A stretch of DNA of 64,000 bases from Affinundibacterium amnicola (GCF_014284275.1 NZ_JACOFU010000002.1:819783-883782), one strand, 5' to 3'. Counted from the first letter of the stretch, positions 28,325 through 37,540 are shown. Numbers and translations: made by a program. The notes: generated from the letters alone by a model not told the origin.

Positions 28325-28482
28325 GCATGAGAGTTACAGCGTGCGAATTTAAAACAACGACTATTAAATAAATATTGATAAAAATAGACTTTTATTTGCT
28401 CATACATTACTCTCCATTGCCAAACAATGCTTAAAAAGCTTGACTTAAAAATATAAAATTTCATATCTTCCGGGAGCATCAC

Positions 28483-29697
28483 ATGAGCATCGCAACACAA
28501 ATCAAAACTTGGGCAGGCAATAATCTTCCTTTTATCTTTGCCATCCTACGCACCGTCAAACCAAACCTGGTACTCAAAGAATTTGCCTTGATCACGCGTT
28601 TTAGTGATGTACAGGAAGCACTATCGCGTCCGAATGCGCTGGGTGTAACTTACGCAGAAAAGATGGGCAAGATTACAGCAGGAAGTAATTTTTTTCTGGG
28701 CATGGACGACACACCAAGCTATACCCGTGATGTATCCAATATGCGCTTGGTAGTACGGCGCGCAGATGTTAGTCAAATCATCACCCCCATGGTTGAGCAA
28801 TTTGCGCAACAGCTGGTCAATAGGGCCACAGGTAAAATAGAAATGGTGAGTCAACTCAGTAGCATCGTACCCTGCCAATTCAGCGCAGCATATTTAGGAA
28901 TTGCGGGTCCTAGCCAGAAAGAATTATTTGACTGGACCAGCAGCATGTTTGCCTATCTGTTTTACCCAAATAATCCGCCAGAGGTCGATCAAGCCGCGCT
29001 CGCCAATAGTGTAAAAACTTGCGCCTATCTCGATCAACTCATTGCACAACGAAAACAAGCAGCGGAATCTGGCACAAACATCGATGACATCATTGGCCGG
29101 TGCTTACAACTACAGGCAAGTGGTACACCGGGGATGAGTGATCTGGAAATCCGTAACAATCTCATTGGTATCATCATCGGTTTGATGCCAACAACCTCCA
29201 AATGTGCTGTTTTAGTGATTGATTATTTACTCGACCATCCAGCATTACTCGCCCAAGCACAAGCCGCGGCACTACAAGATGACAATGAAAAACTCCGGAA
29301 ATTTATGCTTGAAGCTTTGCGTTTTAATAGCTTTGGTGCAGGGATCTTTCGGATTGCGAATGAAGATTACGTGATTGCTAGCGGTAGCATGCGCTCCAAA
29401 AAAATCAAGAAGGGCACGAAGGTTTTAGTCGCTTTGCAATCTGCCATGCTAGACGGCCGCGAACTCGATGATCCAAAATCTTTCCGCCTTGATCGTCCTG
29501 ATTATCAATACATGCACTTCGGCTACGGCATGCATACCTGCTTCGGACAATACATCAATATGGTGCAAATTCCGATGATCGTGAAATCCTTACTTCGTTG
29601 TAAAAACTTACGCCGAGCCGCAGGTGAAGAAGGCAAAGTACGCTACCAAAACAGTTTTCCTGTCAGCCTGCATCTGGAATTTGATCCAGCATCTTGA
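28483..29697 (+). CDS. Cytochrome P450
   Basis: A 404-residue P450. The heme-binding loop is FGYGMHTCFGQ with Cys353 as the axial ligand, and the K-helix ExxR is Glu277-Arg280 (LEALRF). The I-helix region (GIIIGLMPTTSK) lacks the usual acid/alcohol pair and instead has PTTS. That may mean unusual oxygen activation or a peroxide shunt. It has no membrane anchor. The start follows a weak GGGAG. It is followed by the patatin gene 105 bp downstream, possibly co-transcribed. The substrate is unknown; redox partners are not encoded nearby. Confidence 0.88.
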   Translation: MSIATQIKTWAGNNLPFIFAILRTVKPNLVLKEFALITRFSDVQEALSRPNALGVTYAEKMGKITAGSNFFLGMDDTPSYTRDVSNMRLVVRRADVSQIITPMVEQFAQQLVNRATGKIEMVSQLSSIVPCQFSAAYLGIAGPSQKELFDWTSSMFAYLFYPNNPPEVDQAALANSVKTCAYLDQLIAQRKQAAESGTNIDDIIGRCLQLQASGTPGMSDLEIRNNLIGIIIGLMPTTSKCAVLVIDYLLDHPALLAQAQAAALQDDNEKLRKFMLEALRFNSFGAGIFRIANEDYVIASGSMRSKKIKKGTKVLVALQSAMLDGRELDDPKSFRLDRPDYQYMHFGYGMHTCFGQYINMVQIPMIVKSLLRCKNLRRAAGEEGKVRYQNSFPVSLHLEFDPAS

Positions 29698-29728
29698 ACA
29701 TTTTCTTGATGCTTTTTTTGCATCAGTA

Positions 29729-29762
29729 ATACATCAATAGATACATCAATCGATACCTCAAT
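29729..29762. repeat. Short tandem repeat, about three 12-bp units
   Basis: ATACATCAATAG, ATACATCAATCG and ATACCTCAAT follow each other in the P450-patatin intergenic gap. The degree of identity is high but the copy number is low; no function can be assigned. Confidence 0.55.
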
Positions 29763-29802
29763 TGTTAAATGACGAAGTAAAGCAAATTGAAAGTGCCAGA
29801 TC

Positions 29803-32130
29803 ATGCATAACAAGCACCAGCTCATGCAAGAGGTTTTTCAAGCAGAACTTGAAGAGATCAATAAACGCAAATTCTTAGATAGTGATGGCAATCTGCTCAA
29901 CCGTCACGAACAAGAACTCGTCGATTTTGATCGCATCTTACTTCCTGCAGAAAAACGCTCGTCAATTCTCAACGAAGTGCTTGATGAAATCAACAACACA
30001 CAAGCGGCATGGAACGCGGACAACACTGTGGCACATCGTGGCTTGGTCGGTTTAGCGTTCTCTGGTGGTGGCATACGTTCAGCGACGGTGAACCTTGGCA
30101 TCTTGCAAGGTTTGCGTAAAATTGGCTTACTCAGGGCGGTCGATTATTTATCCACAGTATCTGGTGGCGGTTACATCGGCTCTTGTTACAGCGCGGTACA
30201 AGCGCTGGAGGCTAAGCAATTAGATGCGAATAATACATTCAAGCCCGATGGCATCAACCAAACACAAGCACACGACGCACTGTTCGGACATCAGCCTGGC
30301 GTGCCAGAAAATGCGGTCTTCCGGCACTTACGGAACAATGCCAATTACATGGCACCTGGCGGCATAATCGATGTCCTGCGCGTGCCTAGCGTGTTCTTAC
30401 GCGGCATGGTGATTAATTTTTTAATCGTCTTCCCCTTACTACTCATATTGGCGGCAATCAGTGTGTTGTTGATGTCTACAACATGGGACGTGCGCCAACA
30501 ACTTACATCGTTGTTAAGTCAAATTCATTTACCAAGCACCGAGAAATTTGCAATCACGCTATCCATACTCTATGCAACGATAGCAATCTATCTTGTATCT
30601 CCTCTGGCAAATATGACGTTGCAAGCAAAGCCGGCAACATCAAAACCTGGACTTCAACCCAACGCCAATAGCGTCAACGATCTCAACAATATGGGCTGGA
30701 ATAATCGAAACAAAGCAACCCGTTTACTGGGCTGGTGTATTGCGGCAATTTTTATCAGTGCGGCCATTGAATTACAGCCCATTGCAATTGCATTGTATGG
30801 AAGCGAAGTGGATCGTCGATTGAGTTTTCAATCGCTGGTACTATTAGGTAGTTTTTCTGCATTCGGCCTGAGCTTCTTAGCTGCTAAGCTCTTACCCAAA
30901 ATAGCCAGTCTGGCATCGCGCATGACGATCTACATCTTAGGTCTGATCGGCTTTGCTGTCTTCTGGTTGTTCTATCTGCATTTATGCAATGACTTACTAC
31001 GTGCAAGCCAATTGCAGCAGAGCGGTTTTATGTGGATTAGTCCACTCGGCTTTATCAGCATCGCCTTCATTTTGTCGCTGATTAATCATTTTACCGGCAA
31101 CATTAACTTTACCAGTTTTAGTTGTTTTTATCGTGATCGTCTAAGTAAAGCATATATTTTTGGTTTAAATCGAGACGGCAAAATTCAACAGGCTGACGAT
31201 CTTAAGCTATCTGAACTAGATTCGACATTTGCCCCCTACCATTTGCTCAATTGCACCTTAAATTTGAGTCGCACCAGCCAAGCCTATTGCGATGATAGAC
31301 GAGGTGATTTTTTCTTCTTCAGCAAACGTTTTATTGGTAGCGTCAGCACAACTTATTGCACCACCGAAGAATTAGAAGCGCAAAATCCAGAACTCAATCT
31401 GGCGACCGCCATGGCGATTTCAGCCGCTGCGGTCGCACCCAATCTCGGCAAGAGTACGATCAAGCCATTAGTCTTTATTTTAGGCATGCTCAATATTCGC
31501 TACGATTATTGGCTAGCAAACCCAGCTTGGATCAACAACAAAAGAACAATTAATAGCCGTCCCGGCTCCAGTTATTTTTTACGCGAACTCGCCAGCAATC
31601 TTAATGCTGAAACCGCCTACATTAATTTAACCGATGGCGGCCATATCGAAAATCTCGGTATGTATGAATTGATACGACGTGAATGCCGATTAATTATTGC
31701 GGGTGATAGTGAAGAAGATTTAGGCCTTACTTTTTCTAGTCTGGCAGATGTGATTCGATTAGTACAAATTGACTTTGGTGTCATTATTGTGATGGATGGC
31801 CTAGATGCGATTCGTAACGGCAAACAGCATTATGCGATTGGGACTATTTATTACTGTAATGAGAAAGTCGGCAAATTAATTTATCTGAAGACTTCTTTAA
31901 TCGGCGACTTTAGTCTGCGTGATAGTTTGGCTCCTGATGCCTATCTATCCTCACGCTTACGCGATGACGACTTGGGCTTTGATCATAATGCCTATATCGC
32001 ACATTACAAAACACAAGATCCAAGCTTCCCGCATCAATCGTCGGCGAATCAATTTTATGATGAAACACAATTCGAATGCTATCGCTCATTAGGATTTCAA
32101 ATTGCGACCAATTCGCTAGGACGTCGCTGA
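29803..32130 (+). CDS. Membrane-bound patatin-like phospholipase
   Basis: A 775-residue protein with a split patatin domain. The oxyanion loop FSGGGIRSA (about 86-94) and nucleophile Ser120 in STVSGGGYIGS lie in the N-terminal half. The catalytic Asp611 in LTDGGHIENLG lies in the C-terminal half. Between them is a large insert with several transmembrane helices (about 205-230, 245-265, 305-325, 340-360, 375-400, 410-430). The nucleophile elbow is SGGG rather than GxSxG with a bulky residue, as is common in patatins. It likely hydrolyses acyl esters at the inner membrane. It follows the P450 gene and precedes the MNIO block by 385 bp. Confidence 0.82.
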   Translation: MHNKHQLMQEVFQAELEEINKRKFLDSDGNLLNRHEQELVDFDRILLPAEKRSSILNEVLDEINNTQAAWNADNTVAHRGLVGLAFSGGGIRSATVNLGILQGLRKIGLLRAVDYLSTVSGGGYIGSCYSAVQALEAKQLDANNTFKPDGINQTQAHDALFGHQPGVPENAVFRHLRNNANYMAPGGIIDVLRVPSVFLRGMVINFLIVFPLLLILAAISVLLMSTTWDVRQQLTSLLSQIHLPSTEKFAITLSILYATIAIYLVSPLANMTLQAKPATSKPGLQPNANSVNDLNNMGWNNRNKATRLLGWCIAAIFISAAIELQPIAIALYGSEVDRRLSFQSLVLLGSFSAFGLSFLAAKLLPKIASLASRMTIYILGLIGFAVFWLFYLHLCNDLLRASQLQQSGFMWISPLGFISIAFILSLINHFTGNINFTSFSCFYRDRLSKAYIFGLNRDGKIQQADDLKLSELDSTFAPYHLLNCTLNLSRTSQAYCDDRRGDFFFFSKRFIGSVSTTYCTTEELEAQNPELNLATAMAISAAAVAPNLGKSTIKPLVFILGMLNIRYDYWLANPAWINNKRTINSRPGSSYFLRELASNLNAETAYINLTDGGHIENLGMYELIRRECRLIIAGDSEEDLGLTFSSLADVIRLVQIDFGVIIVMDGLDAIRNGKQHYAIGTIYYCNEKVGKLIYLKTSLIGDFSLRDSLAPDAYLSSRLRDDDLGFDHNAYIAHYKTQDPSFPHQSSANQFYDETQFECYRSLGFQIATNSLGRR

Positions 32131-32178
32131 ACATTCTTAGAAATGTTTGAGTAGCAAAGCCATCATATCCACATGCAA

Positions 32179-32323
32179 TCGATCATTCAAATGCATGAAT
32201 GATCGAAGTTTGCCGCCTTGTGCAGAATTCTGCACAGCCTGATGACCTTCATGATGAGTGCACCTCGCTTAAGAATCTTCATCCGATATTTCTTCACACG
32301 TAATCAGAAATGAGCTTACGTGT
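32179..32323. promoter_or_regulatory. Three inverted repeats upstream of the MNIO block
   Basis: The 385-bp gap 32131-32515 contains three perfect symmetric elements. A 10-bp-arm repeat (TCGATCATTC / GAATGATCGA, 32179-32206) is followed by an 18-bp uninterrupted palindrome TGTGCAGAATTCTGCACA (32219-32236). The third, ACACGTAA / TTACGTGT (32296-32323), has a 12-nt spacer. None carries a T-run typical of terminators. They are placed 190-340 bp before the start at 32516 and look like operator sites. No gene was found in the gap. Confidence 0.6.
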
Positions 32324-32515
32324 AATGCAAATAAAAACCTGCTTTTTTTGAGCTTCGCCAGCCAGCAATAGCCACAAATAGCCACAATTTTATTTGGCAC
32401 AAAAAATGCTAAAGCATCTATACGAGCAGATATCGCTTCTCAACTAACAACACAATCAACCAGCGATTCTTATCGTTTTGTTTTGATAGTTCTAAGAAAA
32501 TTGGGGGAAGTTCAA

Positions 32516-33859
32516 ATGCCAAATCAAAGTATTGTGGTGCAGGCAAATCAAACTTGGTCAGATACAGGAATACTCATCACTGCAAACAGCGCAGTCACGA
32601 TCAGTTTTCAAACTGGTGCGTGGACTGCAGATCCGCAAACAAATCAACACCAACTATACGGCCCTGCTGGCAACGCACAAATTATTATTCCGCCAACGCA
32701 AGCACGCTATCCTTTAGTGGGTGCGCCTATGGGCGCTCTCGTTGGGCGAATCGGTGACAATCCGGTATTCTTAATCGGTGCCGGGCCAACTGAATTACCC
32801 ACTGGTCAAAGCGGGAATTTAGCGCTATGCATTAACGATGATATCCACGCGGCTTATGGTTTAGGGCTGGCAGATAATCTGGGAGCGATTAGTGTCTTCA
32901 TTTATAACAGCAACACGCTGCCAGATTTATCAACGGCACTGGTTCATGAACCAGCACAAACGTCACCAGCTGCACCCACAACGACTTTGGGACCACTTGA
33001 ATATTTCATCGGGACTTGGACTAATAAGCTCACGGACACCGATGGTCTGCCCTACTCCTACAATGTCATGCCCTTACCGCAGGTCGATCCCAGCTCGCCG
33101 ACTGGCTACATCTTAAAAAACTTTGCTTATTACGAAGAACTTACTTTCAGCGCGATACATGGTGGCGCGCCCAATCGAGGTGGATTAGGCACACAAAACT
33201 GCAACGTTTTGCTTTATGAGCAGCGGGTGTATTTTGCCGAAGGGCCAAACAAGAACGCCTTGGTACACGCGGAAAACGGATCGCTGTTATTCATCAATGA
33301 TCAGCCACAAATACTCGGCCCCTATGGCAATGGCGATCAAGCTGGCATTGGTAATCGAACTATTAGCAACAGTGTCCCACCGACGCAGCAATTTAATATT
33401 ATCAAACAAGTTTCTGTACCACACGGGAATTCAATCTTGGCTGCGGGCACGTATCAAAAACAGGCAGGTGCGCCAATTATTCCAGCGCTTTCCACGTTAC
33501 CCGAAGGCGTGGTGACAACACAGTATTCACAGATGGATCCCGTTGCGAATCCTAATCCAAGTTATACACTCAATCCCAATCAAGCTTTAGCAGATGCATT
33601 ACTCACAGCACCTGTCACAGCGTTTTTCACGCTCCAAGTCAGTAGCAAAAACGGCGGTGGCGCGGTCACCAATATCGGTTTCGAACAACAACATGCGAAT
33701 GTCGAAATGTATTCCTGTACTTACTGGTTAGAAGCATTAAACAATGCCGCAGAATTCACCCAGCTCCAATATTCACAAACCATACTAATGCGCTTGCCAA
33801 TAGGTGATGGTTTTGTTGATTTTCCACATGTTACAAGCAATACCTTAACTAAGACCTAG
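32516..33859 (+). CDS. Protein with a LecA-like lectin domain and lipocalin-like domain
   Basis: Start at ATG 32516, preceded by GGGGGAAG; 447 residues, no signal peptide. Residues 1-140 resemble the PA-IL (LecA) galactose-binding lectin: VVQANQTWSDTGILITA, LYGPAG, MGALVGRIGDNP and AISVFIYNS. This is followed by a linker rich in Ala/Pro/Thr. The second part starts LGPLEYFIGTWTN, as in lipocalin-like heme- or fatty-acid-binding proteins, and runs to about 440. Both assignments rest on recalled motifs. The protein stands first in the block with the ferritin-like and MNIO genes, 85 bp before the next start, so it may deliver or recognise a ligand for them. Confidence 0.6.
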   Translation: MPNQSIVVQANQTWSDTGILITANSAVTISFQTGAWTADPQTNQHQLYGPAGNAQIIIPPTQARYPLVGAPMGALVGRIGDNPVFLIGAGPTELPTGQSGNLALCINDDIHAAYGLGLADNLGAISVFIYNSNTLPDLSTALVHEPAQTSPAAPTTTLGPLEYFIGTWTNKLTDTDGLPYSYNVMPLPQVDPSSPTGYILKNFAYYEELTFSAIHGGAPNRGGLGTQNCNVLLYEQRVYFAEGPNKNALVHAENGSLLFINDQPQILGPYGNGDQAGIGNRTISNSVPPTQQFNIIKQVSVPHGNSILAAGTYQKQAGAPIIPALSTLPEGVVTTQYSQMDPVANPNPSYTLNPNQALADALLTAPVTAFFTLQVSSKNGGGAVTNIGFEQQHANVEMYSCTYWLEALNNAAEFTQLQYSQTILMRLPIGDGFVDFPHVTSNTLTKT

Positions 33860-33944
33860 GGCATGTTGACCTAGTCAAAACCACATTAGCTTCCACAAAG
33901 TACCTCCACACTTCACCGCTATATTTATGCAGAAAGGTTCTACG

Positions 33945-35624
33945 ATGTCTTCTAAGCCTACCCACAATGCGCAACAGTTTCCTGCAGATCGTTCAGCGCT
34001 GCATCAGTTGTTGCAACTTGCCGTTGAGGTCGAATTGTTCACCATCCCGCTATACATGTCCTCGCTTTACTCAATACGAGGTATGTATCCAAGTTCGTCT
34101 ACCAGCCAAAATCTGTGGCCGGGAATAAAGCCAAACCCGAATGTTAGCAGTCCAAATCAGTATGCCTATAATGCCATCTTTAGCGTCTATATACAGGAAA
34201 TGCTGCATCTGCAATTGGCCAGCAATTTATGTACAGCCGTTGGCTTCACACCAAAGTTTCCCGCACTTGATTACACCTCATTTGGCAGCTCAATTCCTTG
34301 CATCGGCGATTTAAAAACAGTCAAGGGATATGAGGATGTACAAGTAAAACTTGGCCCACTAGATCGCAATCAAATCAAACTATTTTTAGCGATTGAGATG
34401 CCAGACTGGGAAGCGAACAACGACGGACATCTGCGCCCTGCCACACCATTTCCCACAGACGCTGGTGGCAAGCCGGTGATGCCGGCAGCATTTGGTTCTA
34501 TCGGACACCTGTATCACTGTATAGAACAGTATTTTGACATCATGTATGACGACAAAATGAGCTTATGGGAAAAACTATTCACACCCAATTCTGTGCAAGT
34601 TGACATGTTCAATTTCAAATCAGCTAGTGCGCAACATCCCACCAGAGAGTATCCGCTTTTTCCAGTCACGATCCCCAGCGATGCAACTGCAAAACAAGCA
34701 CGCAAAACCGCACAAGAAATGATCACCGCCATTCTTGATCAAGGCGAAGGAGCGCAAGCTAACTCCGAGGTGCCAAATCGCTTCGTTCCAGCTGAAAAAA
34801 GAATGGAGAAAGACGAAACTAAGAGTAATGCCATCGTTCGTGCACAATGGGATAAACAAAGTCATTATGATCGTTTTGCGTTAGTTGCATCTTGGTTAGA
34901 TATGATAGAAACTTGGCCAAACTGGCTAGCGACGCGCCCTGCAAATGCAGCGTGGACCGCGGACGATCTACTGCTTGAACCGCAAGAAGCAACACCAGCG
35001 GAACTCGCTGCGGCACAAGCCCGCGCGGATGCAATGAACAATCCAGCTACCGCCGCAGAAATAGATAATGCACTAAGTCATAGTTATTGCAATTTATTAT
35101 CTGCGATCGAATCAAGTTGGAGTAACGCGAAAATCAGCTTTCCCGCTGCTGCTATGCAAGCCTTATCGACTCGCGTTGCGACCGTGTGGGCCACTGGTGG
35201 TGCGCCTAGCTTTACGCCAGTGACACCGAATGTCATCGGTAGTAACGCACATGCTTGCCAAGGTCTGGATCCCAACTCACCGGGAGCCAATAGTTGTGCC
35301 AATGCGGTAATTCATACTTGCGCAGGCTCAAATAGTTGCGCTAATCAGGGTGGATGTGGTTATCCACCCGCTGAAAGTTTACCGGATTTCAATTCAGCCG
35401 CAGGCAACGGAGGATGCGGTGCACCGATTCCAGATGCACAAATTTTCCATGGCACCAATCCACCAGTGTCGGTCGATGGAAATCAAATCAGTGCCACCAA
35501 TGGACAAAGTGTTTACGACACGGCTTGGCAAGTTTTTCAGGCTCGATTTGCAAGTAATCCCGCCGTCAAAAATGCCCAAAAACCCGTACCCAATAATTTA
35601 CGTATCGTACTCCCACCAAGCTAA
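33945..35624 (+). CDS. VioB/RebD-type ferritin-like protein with cysteine-rich C-terminal tail
   Basis: The start at 33945 has AAAGG 7 bp upstream; the ATG at 33927 would add six residues. The first ~290 of 559 residues form a ferritin-like domain of the iminophenyl-pyruvate dimer synthase (VioB) type. Carboxylate/histidine ligands are visible in VEVELFTIPLY, YIQEMLHLQLA and LYHCIEQYFD. Residues 438-491 hold six cysteines: Cys438, 451, 459, 465, 471 and 491, in CQGL, NSCAN, HTCAGSNSCANQGGCGYP and GGCG. Such Cys-Gly/Asn-Ser patterns are typical of peptides modified by DUF692 (MNIO) enzymes. The MNIO gene begins 34 bp downstream, so this protein is the likely substrate. That link is inference. 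Confidence 0.7.
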   Translation: MSSKPTHNAQQFPADRSALHQLLQLAVEVELFTIPLYMSSLYSIRGMYPSSSTSQNLWPGIKPNPNVSSPNQYAYNAIFSVYIQEMLHLQLASNLCTAVGFTPKFPALDYTSFGSSIPCIGDLKTVKGYEDVQVKLGPLDRNQIKLFLAIEMPDWEANNDGHLRPATPFPTDAGGKPVMPAAFGSIGHLYHCIEQYFDIMYDDKMSLWEKLFTPNSVQVDMFNFKSASAQHPTREYPLFPVTIPSDATAKQARKTAQEMITAILDQGEGAQANSEVPNRFVPAEKRMEKDETKSNAIVRAQWDKQSHYDRFALVASWLDMIETWPNWLATRPANAAWTADDLLLEPQEATPAELAAAQARADAMNNPATAAEIDNALSHSYCNLLSAIESSWSNAKISFPAAAMQALSTRVATVWATGGAPSFTPVTPNVIGSNAHACQGLDPNSPGANSCANAVIHTCAGSNSCANQGGCGYPPAESLPDFNSAAGNGGCGAPIPDAQIFHGTNPPVSVDGNQISATNGQSVYDTAWQVFQARFASNPAVKNAQKPVPNNLRIVLPPS

Positions 35625-35658
35625 GCGCTGATCATATTTGCGTCATATTCTGATTACT

Positions 35659-36618
35659 ATGTACGATAAGAAATCATCGGAAAAGCTGAACTCCTACGCC
35701 ACTCCCATGCCCAATCTTGGGTATGGGATAGGATTACGCCATTGTCATTTTCAAGATGTACTGCAATATCAAGCAGGGCAAAAAATTAATGGGCACTATG
35801 CGCCCGATTGGTTAGAAGTGATCACAGAAAACCTAATGGATGATCATGGTCACACACGTCAGATGCTGCGCCGTATTGCAGCGATTTATCCATTGGTTTT
35901 TCACGGCGTTTCACTCTCTATTGGTAGCAGTGAGCCACTCAACTTTGCCTACCTAGATAAACTTAAAAATTTATGTGAAGAGTTTTCACCGGTTTGGATA
36001 TCCGATCATTTATGTTGGACTGGTATCGGCAGCATCAATAGCCATGATCTATTACCAATGCCTTTACATCAAACCAGTTTAGATTACCTGATCTCAAGGG
36101 TTCATCAGGTGCAAGACTATTTAGGAAGACGTTTGATTTTAGAGAACCCGAGTAGTTATCTACATTACTTGGAATCCGATATCTCCGAATGGAATTATCT
36201 GAATGCGCTGTGCGACGCAACTGGCGCGGGGATACTCTTAGATATCAATAATGTCTATGTTTCTGCATTCAATTTAGGTTTCGACCCACGTGACTACATT
36301 CAAAATATCACACCAAAACACATCGTACAAATCCATCTCGCTGGCCCTCGTCATTGCGGCACCCACATCATTGATACACATGATAGTCCAGTGCCCGATA
36401 TCGTCTGGCAGCTATACACTGAACTGATTCAAAGGACTGGTTTAGTCAGCACTTTATTGGAATGGGATGCGAACATTCCTGATTTTGCAACGCTGATGAA
36501 TGAGCTGGCAAAAGCGCGACAACAATTATCATCGACAACATCAACCGAATCTGCTGAACAGTCATTCAGCAAGGAGTTCAACACCGATCCATTGCTGGCA
36601 GCGAATCTATGCGTCTGA
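35659..36618 (+). CDS. DUF692 multinuclear non-heme iron enzyme (MNIO, BufB-like)
   Basis: About 319 residues from the ATG at 35659 (a TTG at 35638 is possible). The TIM-barrel motifs of the DUF692 family follow in order: YGIGLRHCH, FHGVSLSIGSSEPLN, WISDHLCW, LENPSSYL, LLDINNVYVSAFNLGFDP, IHLAGP, DTHDSPVPD and LEWDANIP. The histidine, aspartate and glutamate residues in these motifs bind two or three iron ions. Family members oxidise cysteine in RiPP precursors, for example to oxazolone/thioamide, thiooxazole or excised carbon products. The gene overlaps the DUF2063 partner gene by 10 bp. Confidence 0.93.
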   Translation: MYDKKSSEKLNSYATPMPNLGYGIGLRHCHFQDVLQYQAGQKINGHYAPDWLEVITENLMDDHGHTRQMLRRIAAIYPLVFHGVSLSIGSSEPLNFAYLDKLKNLCEEFSPVWISDHLCWTGIGSINSHDLLPMPLHQTSLDYLISRVHQVQDYLGRRLILENPSSYLHYLESDISEWNYLNALCDATGAGILLDINNVYVSAFNLGFDPRDYIQNITPKHIVQIHLAGPRHCGTHIIDTHDSPVPDIVWQLYTELIQRTGLVSTLLEWDANIPDFATLMNELAKARQQLSSTTSTESAEQSFSKEFNTDPLLAANLCV

Positions 36619-37505
36619 GTATCAAACACTTGCAGCAACAAATGCTAGCGCATATCACTGGCACACCTGAGGCTAAGTTTATGCAAGCTGAACTTATGCA
36701 TGCTGATTCAGACAAAAAGACATCTGAAAATATTCAAACGCATCAGTTATTACGCCCCAATAGCTATTTAAATCCCACGCAAGCGCTGGCAATTTATCAA
36801 CTCGCATTTACCGCACGTCTACTCGATTGTCTGCGAGCCGATTTTCCCATCTTGCGACAACATTTAGGTGATCCATTATTCCATCACTTTGCAACAGAAT
36901 ATCTCAAGGCATTTCCACCAAATTCCTATAGCTTATTTGATCTAGGCGAACACTTTGCGGATTACCTCCAACAAACTTGCCCCGATCTCAGTTCGCTCGA
37001 TGAAGCGGATCAGATGATTTATTTACTACCTATAGAAATCGCAAGAGCAGAACGCATGCGGGTATCAGCTTTACGTGCCAAAGGCACAGAGGGATTGACG
37101 CTGCTTGAACCTGATTATCATCATCTTCCACAATTAAAAAGAATCTCTCTGACATCGCCTGATGTCTGTAGCGTGATGACAGCGCAAGCAAGCTTGCTTC
37201 ACTGGTTCAATCAAAATAGCATTGAACAAAACAGCGAGGACTGTCGTCGCATTTACCTTGCGATAAGCCGCTGCAATTATCGTGTTACCACCGATCCGAT
37301 TGAGCAATGGCAGTATGATTTTTTGCAAGTCCTGAAAGAAGCCCATCCATCATCGATTTTCCTCGAAGACCTGATCGCACAGTTAGCAAACAGATGTCGA
37401 TACGATGTCGATATGATTTATGCGCGTCTGGCACTTTGGCTACCAGTAGCAATCAGTCGTGCTTATATCCTTGTCGAGTTGAATAACTGCGAACATACTG
37501 ATTAG
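36609..37505 (+). CDS. DUF2063 partner protein (BufC-like) of the MNIO enzyme
   Basis: A 298-residue protein. The N-terminal half (about 45-140) is the DUF2063 domain, once called putative DNA-binding: QALAIYQLAFTARLLDCLRADFPILRQHLGD, then FHHFATEYLKAFPPNSYSLFDLGEHFADYL. In known MNIO systems this protein binds the precursor and brings it to the DUF692 enzyme. The 10-bp overlap with the MNIO gene suggests translational coupling and 1:1 production. The C-terminal part (about 200-298) is the usual winged-helix-like region. It is followed 35 bp later by an XpaC-like gene. Confidence 0.9.
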   Translation: MRLSIKHLQQQMLAHITGTPEAKFMQAELMHADSDKKTSENIQTHQLLRPNSYLNPTQALAIYQLAFTARLLDCLRADFPILRQHLGDPLFHHFATEYLKAFPPNSYSLFDLGEHFADYLQQTCPDLSSLDEADQMIYLLPIEIARAERMRVSALRAKGTEGLTLLEPDYHHLPQLKRISLTSPDVCSVMTAQASLLHWFNQNSIEQNSEDCRRIYLAISRCNYRVTTDPIEQWQYDFLQVLKEAHPSSIFLEDLIAQLANRCRYDVDMIYARLALWLPVAISRAYILVELNNCEHTD

Positions 37506-37540
37506 ATTTTTTCTATTCGGCAGAAAAAGTAAGGATGAAA

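Noticed and set aside
32219..32236. 18-bp palindrome as a LexA box
   Set aside because: LexA sites of the CTG-N10-CAG form do not fit; the spacing and bases differ.
33945..37505. Reading the MNIO block as a canonical bufferin (BufABCD) operon
   Set aside because: There is no DUF2282 small precursor and no DoxX gene; the only cysteine-rich sequence is in the ferritin-like protein.
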